Shown piece after piece: positions 17,473-25,043 of a stretch of 64,000 nt of DNA. The first letter of the stretch is position 1; every line of letters starts with the position of its first letter. Origin of the DNA: Mucilaginibacter sp. cycad4 (GTDB taxonomy: Bacteria > Bacteroidota > Bacteroidia > Sphingobacteriales > Sphingobacteriaceae); the NCBI RefSeq assembly GCF_034263275.1, contig NZ_CP139559.1, forward strand, positions 5,518,001-5,582,000, read 5' to 3'. A model generated the notes under the pieces. The model did no database searches and was not told the DNA's origin. It saw nothing but the letters and a program-made list of their open reading frames with translations. The position numbers and the translations under genes were made by a program.

Positions 17473-18075
17473 ATGAAAAATTTATTCAAAGTTTCAGCAT
17501 TAGCCCTTGCATTTGCGGGCTTAGCATTTGGTGCAAAAGCACAAACATCTACACCTACTACCCCTTCTACAACATCAACTACAACTAAAAGCGGCATCCG
17601 TTACAGCATCGGTGTTGACGCAGGTATTCCACTTGGCGATTTCAAAGACACCCACAAATGGAATTTAGGCGGTTCGGTACAGGCTGATATCCCGGTTCTT
17701 TCAAACCAGTTATTTGTTACTGTTAACGCAGGTTACAACAACATCTTTGGTAAAAAAGATATCGGCGGCGTACAAGGCCTTGACGCTACTGATTTTCATT
17801 TAATCCCGGTTAAAGCAGGTTTGAAATACTTCCCTATCAGTAATTTCTACGTACAGGGAGAAGCAGGTGCAGCATTTTTGTTAAACAAATCTGACGTTGG
17901 CGCCAATAAATCAACTGCATTTGTTTATGCTCCGCAAGTTGGTGTTCAGTTCCCGGTAAGTGCAAGCAGCTTTATTGATGCTGGTATCCGCTATGAAGCA
18001 ACTACCAAATATGCTACCGGTGTTGATGCAAGCAAAGTTAACTTTATAGGTTTACGTGTAGCGTACGGCTTTTAA
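17473..18075 (+). CDS. Outer-membrane beta-barrel protein
   Basis: The 200-aa protein starts at ATG 17473 with a signal peptide (MKNLFKVSALALAFAGLAFGAKAQ). A Thr/Ser/Pro linker (TSTPTTPSTTSTTTKSG) precedes an eight-strand-type barrel: alternating hydrophobic/aromatic strands and a terminal aromatic residue (LRVAYGF), typical of OmpA/OmpW-like small barrels (PF13568-type in Bacteroidota). An in-frame TTG upstream at 17416 only adds residues without signal character. It is monocistronic with its own terminator. Function is not determinable. Confidence 0.88.
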   Translation: MKNLFKVSALALAFAGLAFGAKAQTSTPTTPSTTSTTTKSGIRYSIGVDAGIPLGDFKDTHKWNLGGSVQADIPVLSNQLFVTVNAGYNNIFGKKDIGGVQGLDATDFHLIPVKAGLKYFPISNFYVQGEAGAAFLLNKSDVGANKSTAFVYAPQVGVQFPVSASSFIDAGIRYEATTKYATGVDASKVNFIGLRVAYGF

Positions 18076-18103
18076 TATATGGCCCTACAAATACCTTGAC
18101 ATA

Positions 18104-18136
18104 AAAGGGGAGCTCATTCGGGCTCCCCTTTTTTAT
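18104..18136 (+). terminator. Intrinsic terminator after the beta-barrel gene
   Basis: AAAGGGGAGC and GCTCCCCTTT form a perfect 10-bp stem, followed by a T-run. Confidence 0.9.
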
Positions 18137-18197
18137 TATGTTTTTTTAGTTGATATGAACCTTTATAATTAAATAAATCGTATAAATTAGCACATTG

Positions 18198-18227
18198 TTT
18201 GTATTTTGACACGTAATATTACATTTA
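18198..18227 (+). promoter_or_regulatory. Possible promoter of the sigma-54 regulator operon
   Basis: TTTG (18198-18201) and TACATTTA (18220-18227) are 18 nt apart; the second box differs from TAnnTTTG only at the last base. Confidence 0.35.
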
Positions 18228-18247
18228 CCGCACAATAATTGCTGAAT

Positions 18248-19693
18248 ATGAAAAGGATCCTCATCATTGATGATGAAGTTAATGTGGCGTTATTGCTATC
18301 GAAGTTTTTGACGCGGAATGGGTTTGACGTTAGTACGGCATCAAGCGGTACCGGGGGGATGGAAGCGTTGAAAAATAGTGAATATCAACTTGTCCTTTGT
18401 GATTTCAGGCTCGAAGATACCGACGGCCGCGAAATGCTCCGCAATATTAAAATCCAATATCCTAAAACAGGGGTTATCATCATCACCGGTTATTCAGATA
18501 TTAAAATGGCTGTTGAGCTTATTAAAATGGGGGCTTATGATTATATCACCAAGCCGCTGTATCCCGATGAGATATTAAATACCATTAATAAGGCTCTTGA
18601 AACCCACCATGCCCTGGTTGAAATTGACGAGGAGCCGCAAGCGGCTATTTTACCTGAAAAAGCTAAAGTTAACACCGTAAAAAAAACAGTTTTTGCAGCG
18701 GAGTTTGTAACCGGTACCAGTCGCGCATCAAAAGAGCTTGCCCGCCAGATAGAACTGGTGGCGCCAACCAATTACAGCGTTATTATTTTAGGCGAGAGTG
18801 GTACAGGAAAAGAGTCCGTAGCCAAAAGCATCCACCTGAACAGTCCGCGGCATAACCAGCCTTTTATAGCCATGGATTGCGGCTCGTTAACCAAAGAGCT
18901 TGCAGCAAGCGAGTTTTTCGGCCACGAGAAAGGTTCATTTACCGGCGCTTTATATACTAAAATAGGCCATTTTGAAATGGCTAACGGAGGTACTTTATTT
19001 TTAGATGAAGTGGGTAACCTTTCGTACGAGATCCAGGCGGCTTTACTTCGTACCGTACAGGAGCGCAAGGTTAAAAGGATAGGCAGTACCAGGGAGATCG
19101 ATCTGGATGTGCGCATTATCATTGCCACTAACGAAAACCTGCAGGAAGGGATCCAGAAAGGCCGTTTTCGTGAAGATCTTTACCATCGTTTTAACGAGTT
19201 TAGTATTTACATGCCGCCACTGCGCGAACGCGGGCATGACATCATTTTACTGGCCGAACATTTTTTGAAAATAGCCAACCAGGAACTTGGGCGTAATGTT
19301 GAATCATTTTCGCAGGAGGTTGTGGATTGCTTTATGAATTACCGCTGGCAGGGCAATATCCGCGAGCTAAAAAACGTGATCCGCCGTGCAGCACTATTGG
19401 CCGAGGGCAACGAAATCACGCTTAAAGCATTACCGCTTGAAATGTCGACCTATAAATTATCGTACGAAACATCGAACCATTACGCGCAGCATCATACCAC
19501 ATCGCATGTGGCGGAAGTACCCGAGGTGAAAGAACCCCGTCATGATCTTAAAAATGCTGCGCTCGAGGCCGAATATGAAACAATTATAAGGGTATTAAGG
19601 GAAGTTAACTTCAACAAGACCAAAGCGGCCGAGATCCTTAATATCGACCGTAAAACCCTGTATAATAAAATGAAGGCCATTAACCTTAAGTAA
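18248..19693 (+). CDS. NtrC-family sigma-54-dependent response regulator
   Basis: The 481-aa protein has a receiver domain (1-120; acidic pocket IDDE, phosphoacceptor Asp52 in LCDFRLED, conserved Lys near residue 103), an AAA+ sigma-54 activator domain (about 155-385; Walker A GESGTGKES, and GSFTGA, a Ser variant of the GAFTGA loop that contacts sigma-54), and a Fis-type helix-turn-helix at the end (TKAAEILNIDRKTLYNKMKA). When phosphorylated it would oligomerise and drive open-complex formation at -24/-12 promoters. ATG 18248 is chosen over TTG 18239. One nucleotide separates its stop from the next gene, a stand-alone phosphoacceptor domain; no complete histidine kinase is nearby. Confidence 0.95.
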   Translation: MKRILIIDDEVNVALLLSKFLTRNGFDVSTASSGTGGMEALKNSEYQLVLCDFRLEDTDGREMLRNIKIQYPKTGVIIITGYSDIKMAVELIKMGAYDYITKPLYPDEILNTINKALETHHALVEIDEEPQAAILPEKAKVNTVKKTVFAAEFVTGTSRASKELARQIELVAPTNYSVIILGESGTGKESVAKSIHLNSPRHNQPFIAMDCGSLTKELAASEFFGHEKGSFTGALYTKIGHFEMANGGTLFLDEVGNLSYEIQAALLRTVQERKVKRIGSTREIDLDVRIIIATNENLQEGIQKGRFREDLYHRFNEFSIYMPPLRERGHDIILLAEHFLKIANQELGRNVESFSQEVVDCFMNYRWQGNIRELKNVIRRAALLAEGNEITLKALPLEMSTYKLSYETSNHYAQHHTTSHVAEVPEVKEPRHDLKNAALEAEYETIIRVLREVNFNKTKAAEILNIDRKTLYNKMKAINLK

Positions 19694-19694
19694 C

Positions 19695-19898
19695 ATGGGG
19701 GCTAATGAAGAAAAAAACGACGCCGAAGCCTTGCGTAAATTAAGGCACGATATAAAAAATCAATTATCAAACATTCACCTGGCACTTGAGCAGTTGCGGT
19801 ATGAAATTCCCAACCCAACATCAGATTGTTTGTTTTACATGGATACCATAGCAATAAGTTCAACCCGGATCAATAAACTGCTTAACGATACTAACTAA
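19695..19898 (+). CDS. 67-aa stand-alone histidine-kinase dimerisation/phosphoacceptor (DHp) domain protein
   Basis: Nearly the whole protein looks like one half of a DHp hairpin: an H-box LRKLRHDIKNQLSNIHLALEQL (candidate phosphoacceptor His18, HDIKNQLS pattern) followed by a second helix ending in SSTRINKLLNDTN. There is no ATP-binding catalytic domain, sensor domain or membrane segment, and a terminator follows at once, so it is not simply a kinase split by a frameshift inside this window. It starts one nucleotide after the sigma-54 regulator stop and must be co-translated with it. It may act as a phosphotransfer or inhibitory partner. Function is inference. Confidence 0.75.
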   Translation: MGANEEKNDAEALRKLRHDIKNQLSNIHLALEQLRYEIPNPTSDCLFYMDTIAISSTRINKLLNDTN

Positions 19899-19920
19899 AA
19901 AGCGGCGCAAATAATACTTG

Positions 19921-19949
19921 AAACGCTAAAACTTTTTGGCGTTTTTTTG
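19921..19949 (+). terminator. Intrinsic terminator after the DHp gene
   Basis: AAACGCTAAAA pairs with TTTTGGCGTTT through a tight loop with one G-U pair and runs into seven T residues. Confidence 0.8.
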
Positions 19950-19979
19950 TTTAAGCAAGTATCAATACAACAGCCCTAA

Positions 19980-21014
19980 ATGTCGGTTTTTAATTATAAG
20001 CAGCGCAACAATATTATCCTGGCAAGCATCATTATACTGGGCTGCTTTTTGCTGTATGCGCTCAGCAGTTTATTCAGCTCAATTCTTGGCGCGGTAGTGC
20101 TGTTTACCATTTTTCGCCCCCTTTATATCAACCTTGCCGAAAATAGAGGATGGAACCACTCGTTAGTAGCCTTGCTTATCATTTTCATATCGCTTATTGT
20201 TATCGTGATCCCTTTCTTAACACTAAGCATAATGGTTGTGGGCAAAATTTCAAGCATCAACCTTAAGGAGCTGCCAATTGATCAGTGGATCTTAAAAATT
20301 GACACATTTGCCGGCGCTAACCTCAATCAACCTCATTTTGCCGAAGAGACATTGCAAAAGTTAGGCACTTTTGCCACAGGCTTGTTCCCATCTATACTGG
20401 GCAGTGCTGCCAATATCATATTAACCTTACTGGTATTGTATTTTATCCTGTATTTCATGTTTACGCAAATACGCGAATTTGAGGCCGGGTTATTAAAATA
20501 TGCGCCATTCAGGGAGCAGCATGCATTAAAATTTGCCAATGCCCTGCGCGATTCTACTTATTCAAACGTTTTAGGCCAGGGAATTATAGCCCTTACACAA
20601 GGGATATTGCTGGCCAACGGGTTTTGGATATTCGGCATTCCCGACCCGATTTTCTGGGGGGTTATCGCTATCTTTATTTCGTTTTTACCGGTGGTGGGGG
20701 CACCAACACTATGTATCCCGGCAAGCATTGTATTGTTTGCACAGGGGCACAACTGGCAAGGAATAGCATTACTGGCTTATGGTTTATTGTTCATTGGCAA
20801 TATTGACAATTTTTTGCGCATGATCATCAACAAGCGCGTAGCCAATACACACCCTATTATTTCAATAATCGGTGTTTTTATCGGCCTGCCACTTTTCGGG
20901 ATCCTGGGCCTGGTGTTTGGCCCGGTGCTGTTATCGTATTTCCTGCTGCTTATGGAAATTTATGAAACAAACCGTATGGCGGCCGACAGGCTTGAACGGA
21001 TAAACAGCGTATAA
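19980..21014 (+). CDS. AI-2E family transporter (PF01594-type membrane protein)
   Basis: The 344-aa inner-membrane protein has about eight hydrophobic helices: two near the start (ILASIIILGCFLLYAL; ILGAVVLFTIF), a pair around 55-85, one at 140-160, and a C-terminal cluster including GIIALTQGILLANGFWIFGIPDPIFWGVIAIFISFLPVVGAP, the most conserved part of the family, and GVFIGLPLFGILGLVFGPVLLSYF. Members export varied substrates (AI-2 in TqsA, sodium/proton exchange in others). The substrate is unknown here. It lies just after the terminator of the regulator operon. Confidence 0.9.
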   Translation: MSVFNYKQRNNIILASIIILGCFLLYALSSLFSSILGAVVLFTIFRPLYINLAENRGWNHSLVALLIIFISLIVIVIPFLTLSIMVVGKISSINLKELPIDQWILKIDTFAGANLNQPHFAEETLQKLGTFATGLFPSILGSAANIILTLLVLYFILYFMFTQIREFEAGLLKYAPFREQHALKFANALRDSTYSNVLGQGIIALTQGILLANGFWIFGIPDPIFWGVIAIFISFLPVVGAPTLCIPASIVLFAQGHNWQGIALLAYGLLFIGNIDNFLRMIINKRVANTHPIISIIGVFIGLPLFGILGLVFGPVLLSYFLLLMEIYETNRMAADRLERINSV

Positions 21015-21106
21015 AATATACCGTACAGCCCTGAATAGTTTTGTGAACACAGGGTAAAATTTATTTGGCTGATAAAAGTTAATTTATACTTAAATCAAAA
21101 TAATTG

Positions 21107-21138
21107 TGCCAAATGCACATATTTGGCAGGATATTTAC
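21107..21138 (+). promoter_or_regulatory. Dyad plus possible sigma-54-like promoter upstream of the YtxH gene
   Basis: TGCCAAAT (21107-21114) and ATTTGGCA (21121-21128) form a perfect 8-bp inverted repeat with a 6-nt spacer. The right arm merges with TTGGCAGG-ATAT-TTAC (21123-21138), which matches the -24 box TTGGCACG well but has AC instead of the expected GC at -12. It lies 39 nt before the ATG. Both readings are tentative. Confidence 0.35.
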
Positions 21139-21176
21139 ACTAACTAATCAAATGTTCAACTTTAAATTATATTACA

Positions 21177-21443
21177 ATGAATGATAACTCAAAAGTAGTT
21201 GTTGCATTGCTTGCCGGTTTAGCAGCAGGGGCAGCGTTAGGTATTTTGTTTGCACCTGATAAAGGCAATGAAACCCGCGACAAGCTTACCGAATCATTAA
21301 AAAACCTGGGAGAGTCAATAAAAGATACTGCGGCGGCCGAAATTGACAACCTGGTTGGCTTAAAAGACAAAGTTGTTGAAAACATCAAGTCGAAAATTAA
21401 AGGTGCTGAAGAAGAATACCAGGACGACCTGGAGCACGCATAA
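21177..21443 (+). CDS. YtxH domain-containing protein
   Basis: The 88-aa protein has an N-terminal membrane helix with the YtxH signature (VVVALLAGLAAGAALGILFAPDKGNETRDKL, with the LFAPxxG turn) and a charged amphipathic helix after it. YtxH proteins are general-stress products in Bacillus and are common in Bacteroidota. It is the first gene of a cluster with the holin-like and hypothetical genes downstream (62 nt and then 3 nt gaps), likely one stress-related envelope operon. Confidence 0.88.
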   Translation: MNDNSKVVVALLAGLAAGAALGILFAPDKGNETRDKLTESLKNLGESIKDTAAAEIDNLVGLKDKVVENIKSKIKGAEEEYQDDLEHA

Positions 21444-21505
21444 GCATGTATAACACCAATCCCGGATGCGGATAAAAACAACATCCGGGATATATAACCT
21501 TACCT

Positions 21506-21856
21506 ATGGAAGATAAAAAAGAACCTCAACCATCAGTACCGCCAATAGTTGACCAGTTAAAAGAATATGCCGAAACCCGGTTTAAACTTTTAAAATACGA
21601 AGCTATTGAGGGCGGAACCTCCATATTAGCAAGCATCATTGCCGATTTGGTAACCGTGATAAGCATGGTACTGGCTTTTCTTTTTGCAAGTGTTACCTTA
21701 GGCTTTTTTCTTGCCGATATTTTACACTCCTACTGGATGGGTTTTGGATGTATTGCCGTGCTTTACTTTTTGATAGCCATGTTTATCAAGATATTTAAAC
21801 GACACCTTGAAAGGCCGCTTATCAACATCTTTATTCAAAAAATATTTAAAAGATAA
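21506..21856 (+). CDS. Phage-holin-X-like (PF07332-type) membrane protein
   Basis: The 116-aa protein has a soluble amphipathic N-terminus (VDQLKEYAETRFKLLKYEAIEGG) and two transmembrane helices (about 48-70 and 75-95) with a short turn, ending in a basic tail. This is the layout of the putative Actinobacterial holin-X superfamily, which in Bacteroidota usually sits beside YtxH genes rather than phage genes. No phage genes are nearby, so a lytic role is unlikely. Three nucleotides separate it from the next gene. Confidence 0.8.
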   Translation: MEDKKEPQPSVPPIVDQLKEYAETRFKLLKYEAIEGGTSILASIIADLVTVISMVLAFLFASVTLGFFLADILHSYWMGFGCIAVLYFLIAMFIKIFKRHLERPLINIFIQKIFKR

Positions 21857-21859
21857 ACC

Positions 21860-22306
21860 ATGGATCTTCATATCACCAACATCAGCGATCTGCAGGCCGA
21901 AATATTCAGATTAAAAACGCTTGAAAATCAACAAGCGATAGCGCTAAAAGCACGTGTCAACAGCCCGTCTGCGCTATTTTCAACCGCACTTACCCTGTTC
22001 CCGCGTTCAAATGATACCGATGGTATAAAAAACACCAGTTTTTTCCATCCCGATATTCTTAACCTCATTTCCAGGTTCGTGATCCCGCTTACGCTGAACA
22101 AAACACTTTTTAAACACTCCAACTTTTTGGTAAAAACACTGGTTGGCCTGGTATCACAAAAGGCTTCAAACTATGTTAATGAGGATACTGTTGGTGGTAT
22201 TTGGGATAAAGCCAAGGCGCTTTTCGCCAAATTCACTAAAAAGAAGGATGATGCCGCATACAAACCTGCGCCATATGTTAAGCCGGTGGGTGGGTCGGTA
22301 GTATGA
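21860..22306 (+). CDS. Hypothetical protein, third gene of the YtxH cluster
   Basis: I do not recognise a domain in this 148-aa protein. It begins with a coiled-coil-like segment (ISDLQAEIFRLKTLENQQAIALKARV), has a moderately hydrophobic centre (DILNLISRFVIPLTLNKTLF; FLVKTLVGLVSQKASNYV) and a Lys/Ala/Pro-rich tail ending GGSVV. It starts 3 nt after the holin-like gene and is probably translated with it, suggesting a membrane-associated role in the same process. Confidence 0.75.
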   Translation: MDLHITNISDLQAEIFRLKTLENQQAIALKARVNSPSALFSTALTLFPRSNDTDGIKNTSFFHPDILNLISRFVIPLTLNKTLFKHSNFLVKTLVGLVSQKASNYVNEDTVGGIWDKAKALFAKFTKKKDDAAYKPAPYVKPVGGSVV

Positions 22307-22315
22307 TAGTTTTTG

Positions 22316-22560
22316 CACGAATTTTTCGAATTGAGCCGAATTTCACGAATTAGAATCAGGTTAAATCTGTAAAATTCGTGTAATTCGATTAATTGCTGCC
22401 CGATATGCAAATCAATTCGTGTTAAAAATTCCTACACGAATTTTTGCGAATTATCAAATTACACAAATTCGCTTCATCAATCTATACAAATCATTAAACC
22501 AATTCGTGTAATTAGAATTAATTGCTCAGCAACAAGTAATTCATTCGTGTTAATAATTTC
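22316..22560. repeat. AATTCGTG-type dispersed repeat cluster (copy 1)
   Basis: At least four variants of AATTCGTGTAATT and its reverse complement CACGAATTTTT are strung together in alternating orientation. The same motif cluster lies at 25755-25905 before polA. It may fold into several hairpins. Confidence 0.7.
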
Positions 22561-22562
22561 AA

Positions 22563-22570
22563 TATTTTTG
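22563..22570 (+). promoter_or_regulatory. Possible -7 element of the trmB promoter
   Basis: TATTTTTG fits TAnnTTTG exactly, 21 nt before the GTG start; no clear -33 TTTG was found at the right distance. Confidence 0.35.
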
Positions 22571-22591
22571 CGCTTTATTTAAAAACGTAAA

Positions 22592-23251
22592 GTGGGAAAA
22601 GATAAGCTAAGGCGCTTTGCCGAAATTGAAACCTTTAGTAATGTACTGCAATTAGATGCCGGCAAACCTTTTAAAGGCCGGTGGGGCGCTGAGTTTTTTA
22701 AGAATGATAACCCGGTAGTGCTTGAACTGGCTTGCGGCAAAGGCGAATACACCGTGAACCTTGCTCGCATGTTCCCCAATAAAAATTTCATTGGTATCGA
22801 CTACAAAGGCAACCGCATCTGGCGCGGCGCCAAAACCGCTATTGAAGAGGGCGTGCCTAACGTTGCTTTCCTGCGCATTCAGATCGAGAACCTGCTTGAT
22901 TATTTCGCCCCCGGCGAAGTAAATGAGATCTGGATCACCTTCCCCGATCCACAACCGCAATTAAGCCGCGAGAAAAAGCGATTAACCTCACCGCGTTTTC
23001 TGGATAAATACATTGTCATTTTAAAACCAGGGGGCTGCGTTAACCTCAAAACTGACAACGACGGTCTGCACGCCTACACCGCCGAAAAGATAGATGAACT
23101 GAAGCTAAACCTGCACATTAAAACAGAAGACCTTTACAATTCGGAATACGCCGATGAAGTGCTATCTATCAAAACCTACTACGAGAAAAAATATTTAAAG
23201 GATAACAAGAACATTAACTACCTTAAGTTTTCATTTACCGAAAATGCTTAA
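22592..23251 (+). CDS. trmB: tRNA (guanosine(46)-N7)-methyltransferase
   Basis: The 219-aa SAM-dependent methyltransferase starts with GTG. The SAM-binding glycine-rich loop is VLELACGKGEYTVNLARMFPNKNFIGIDYKGNRIWRGAKTA, and the catalytic/substrate segment EIWITFPDPQPQLSREKKRLTSPRFLDKYIVILKPGG is diagnostic of TrmB, including the FPDPQ motif. It methylates G46 in the variable loop of tRNAs. Its stop codon overlaps the start of the next gene (TAATG), so the alkyltransferase-like gene is translationally coupled. Confidence 0.96.
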   Translation: MGKDKLRRFAEIETFSNVLQLDAGKPFKGRWGAEFFKNDNPVVLELACGKGEYTVNLARMFPNKNFIGIDYKGNRIWRGAKTAIEEGVPNVAFLRIQIENLLDYFAPGEVNEIWITFPDPQPQLSREKKRLTSPRFLDKYIVILKPGGCVNLKTDNDGLHAYTAEKIDELKLNLHIKTEDLYNSEYADEVLSIKTYYEKKYLKDNKNINYLKFSFTENA

Positions 23252-23583
23252 TGGAGGATATTAATTTTTTTGAAAAAGTATACCAGGTAGCCCGGCTCAT
23301 TCCGCCGGGGCGGGTAACATCATATGGCGCCATAGCGGCTTATCTTGGCACCAAAGGCTCCTCGCGTATGGTAGGCTGGGCCATGCAGGCAGCAGGAAAT
23401 GTTAAACCACCTGTACCTGCACACAGGGTAGTAAACCGCCAGGGCTTGCTAACGGCAAAAGCCCATTTTGGCGGCAACCGCATGGCCGAGATGCTGGAAA
23501 GCGAAGGTGTAAAAGTAGTTGACGATCAGATCCAGGATTTCAAATCACATTTTTGGGATCCTATGATTGAGTTGGCGTTGTGA
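23251..23583 (+). CDS. Alkyltransferase-like protein (MGMT DNA-binding fold without the active cysteine)
   Basis: The 110-aa protein corresponds to the C-terminal domain of O6-alkylguanine-DNA alkyltransferase: FFEKVYQVARLIPPGRVTSYGAIAAYLG, arginine finger Arg39 (SSRMVGWAM), and PAHRV (56-60) where MGMT has PCHRV. Replacement of Cys by Ala means it cannot accept alkyl groups; alkyltransferase-like proteins instead bind O6-alkylguanine, flip it and hand the lesion to nucleotide-excision repair. It overlaps trmB by one base, and tag lies 1.6 kb further on. Family assignment is firm; role is from the known family. Confidence 0.93.
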   Translation: MEDINFFEKVYQVARLIPPGRVTSYGAIAAYLGTKGSSRMVGWAMQAAGNVKPPVPAHRVVNRQGLLTAKAHFGGNRMAEMLESEGVKVVDDQIQDFKSHFWDPMIELAL

Positions 23584-23590
23584 TAAATGA

Positions 23591-23703
23591 GCCGACGCTC
23601 GGCTTCTGCCGGGTGGTAACTATTTCAAGGCCTCTGGCCTAACCCAACACGTCGGCCAGAGGCCGCCCCAATAATGGACACCCGGCAGGAGCCGAGCGTC
23701 GGC
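23591..23703. repeat. Large imperfect palindrome between convergent genes
   Basis: GCCGACGCTCGGCTTCTGCC (23591-23610, continuing to 23614) is matched in reverse by the sequence ending GAGCCGAGCGTCGGC at 23703. A nested pair AGGCCTCTGGCC / GGCCAGAGGCC sits inside. It could terminate both converging transcripts or be a REP-like element. Confidence 0.75.
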
Positions 23704-23714
23704 GACTTGGTAGG

Positions 23715-24077
23715 TTACGACTCCGTAAACTGCAGCAACTCCGTCCTGTTCCCAAACGGATCAATAAATGAAAACCGCGTGCGATCTGGAAGAACAGGTT
23801 CTTCCCAAAACTCAACGCCATAGCTTTCCAGGTGTCGTCGGGCTTCTGCAATATCAGTAACCTCAAAGGCCGTATGCCGCGATGTGCGGGGCAAAGCATC
23901 CTCTGTGCTTAAATGAAGCTGGATATCCGATATCTGAAACCAGTAGCCTTTTGAATTAAAGGCAGGCCGTTCTATCTGTTCCAATCCTACCACATCTGTG
24001 TAAAAAATCCTTGCCTCTTCCAGTCGTTCTAACGGAATACAAATCTGGATATGGTCGGCACGTTTAAAGTTGATCAT
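23715..24077 (-). CDS. VOC family protein (glyoxalase/bleomycin-resistance fold)
   Basis: The 120-aa protein has the two beta-alpha-beta-beta-beta modules of vicinal-oxygen-chelate proteins: RADHIQICIPLERLEEARIFYTDVVGLEQIERP, and RHTAFEVTDIAEARRHLESYGVEFWEEP followed by RTRFSFIDPFGNRTELLQF. Metal ligands are plausible at His8, His69 or Glu near the end. Reaction and substrate cannot be assigned. It converges with the trmB pair across a palindrome. Confidence 0.88.
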   Translation of the reverse strand: MINFKRADHIQICIPLERLEEARIFYTDVVGLEQIERPAFNSKGYWFQISDIQLHLSTEDALPRTSRHTAFEVTDIAEARRHLESYGVEFWEEPVLPDRTRFSFIDPFGNRTELLQFTES

Positions 24078-24090
24078 ATTGTAAATTAAG

Positions 24091-24166
24091 CGTCATTGCA
24101 CGAAGCAATCCCCGATTAGCAGGTCCTCCCTGTATAGTTTGGGATTGCTTCGTACCCCGCAATGAT
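24091..24166. repeat. Dispersed palindromic repeat, family 1 (copy 1)
   Basis: CGTCATTGCACGAAGCAATC at the left is mirrored by GGGATTGCTTCGTACC and GCAATGA at the right around a variable centre. Confidence 0.85.
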
Positions 24167-24178
24167 TTTTTTTGTTAG

Positions 24179-24556
24179 TTACTCATGCTCAGCAAAAGTA
24201 AGCACATAGCCGTTATTATCCTTTATAGAAAATTCGGTAGCACCGTAAAAGGTAGTTTCGATGCCCTTTAGTACGGTTACCTTATCCTTTATTTCCTCAA
24301 AAAAGGCACGGATATTTCTGAGGTTGATATATAACAGCAGGGAGCCGCCATCAACACGGCTTATTTCCGGCAGGTCATCGGCCAGGCTGCTAAAAGTTTG
24401 GAACATCATGGTAACGCTTCCGTTAGTCATCATGGCCCAAACAAGATCGGGCCCGGTTTCGGGTACACTCATTGCAACTTTAAAACCAAGCAGTTCATAA
24501 AAACTAATGGTTTGATTGATGTTGCTTACAAAAATGTTAGGTGAAAGGCTTTCCAT
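24179..24556 (-). CDS. VOC family protein, second copy
   Basis: The 125-aa protein begins SLSPNIFVSNINQTISFYELLGFKVAMSVPE and ends FSIKDNNGYVLTFAEHE, the pattern of single-domain vicinal-oxygen-chelate proteins (a glyoxalase/dioxygenase/fosfomycin-resistance fold) that dimerise to form an active site. It is only distantly like the VOC protein beside it, so this is not a fresh duplication. Substrate unknown. Confidence 0.87.
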   Translation of the reverse strand: MESLSPNIFVSNINQTISFYELLGFKVAMSVPETGPDLVWAMMTNGSVTMMFQTFSSLADDLPEISRVDGGSLLLYINLRNIRAFFEEIKDKVTVLKGIETTFYGATEFSIKDNNGYVLTFAEHE

Positions 24557-24678
24557 AATTATCCGGGTAAATTTTGTTAGTAATGTTACCGGATAAAAAT
24601 AAAGATTTATACCTTTGATTGCTAATTAATTTAGCTTTATTAGCTCAAATATTCATCCGCTCATTAATTTAACATACC

Positions 24679-25026
24679 GTGGGAAAACTTGTAGAAGAAT
24701 TTGACGCCTATCGCTCTAAAATGAACGACAGGATCATGGAGACTGCCAATACCAATATTAAACGCTTTTTTGCGCTTGATACAACCAGCTATGCCGAAGG
24801 CGCACTGGACGTCAAAACCAAAGAGATGCTCGGCCTGGTAGCCAGCATGGTTCTACGCTGCGACGACTGCATCAAATACCATCTCGGCAAATGCCACGAA
24901 GCCGGCGTTAATCACGATGAAATGAACGAGATTTTTATGATAGCTAATTTGGTAGGTGGTTCAATTGTTATTCCGCATTACCGCAGGGCGGTAGAATACT
25001 GGGATGAGTTGAACGAAGTGAAATAA
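24679..25026 (+). CDS. Carboxymuconolactone decarboxylase/AhpD-like protein
   Basis: The 115-aa helical protein starts with GTG and carries the AhpD-type redox motif C61-D-D-C64 with His68 (RCDDCIKYHLGKCHEAG). In AhpD these residues reduce alkyl hydroperoxide reductase partners; in decarboxylases of the family only some are needed. The intact CxxC/H favours a peroxidase or disulfide-reductase role. It is a single gene flanked by repeats; no ahpC is nearby. Confidence 0.9.
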   Translation: MGKLVEEFDAYRSKMNDRIMETANTNIKRFFALDTTSYAEGALDVKTKEMLGLVASMVLRCDDCIKYHLGKCHEAGVNHDEMNEIFMIANLVGGSIVIPHYRRAVEYWDELNEVK

Positions 25027-25043
25027 ACCAATCATTTTCTCCA

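Noticed and set aside
21506..21856. Prophage remnant suggested by the holin-like gene
   Set aside because: No phage structural, lysis or integrase genes are near, and this family commonly sits beside YtxH genes in non-phage DNA.
22316..22560. CRISPR array suggested by spaced AATTCGTG motifs
   Set aside because: The units alternate in orientation, vary in length and have no regular spacers or cas genes.
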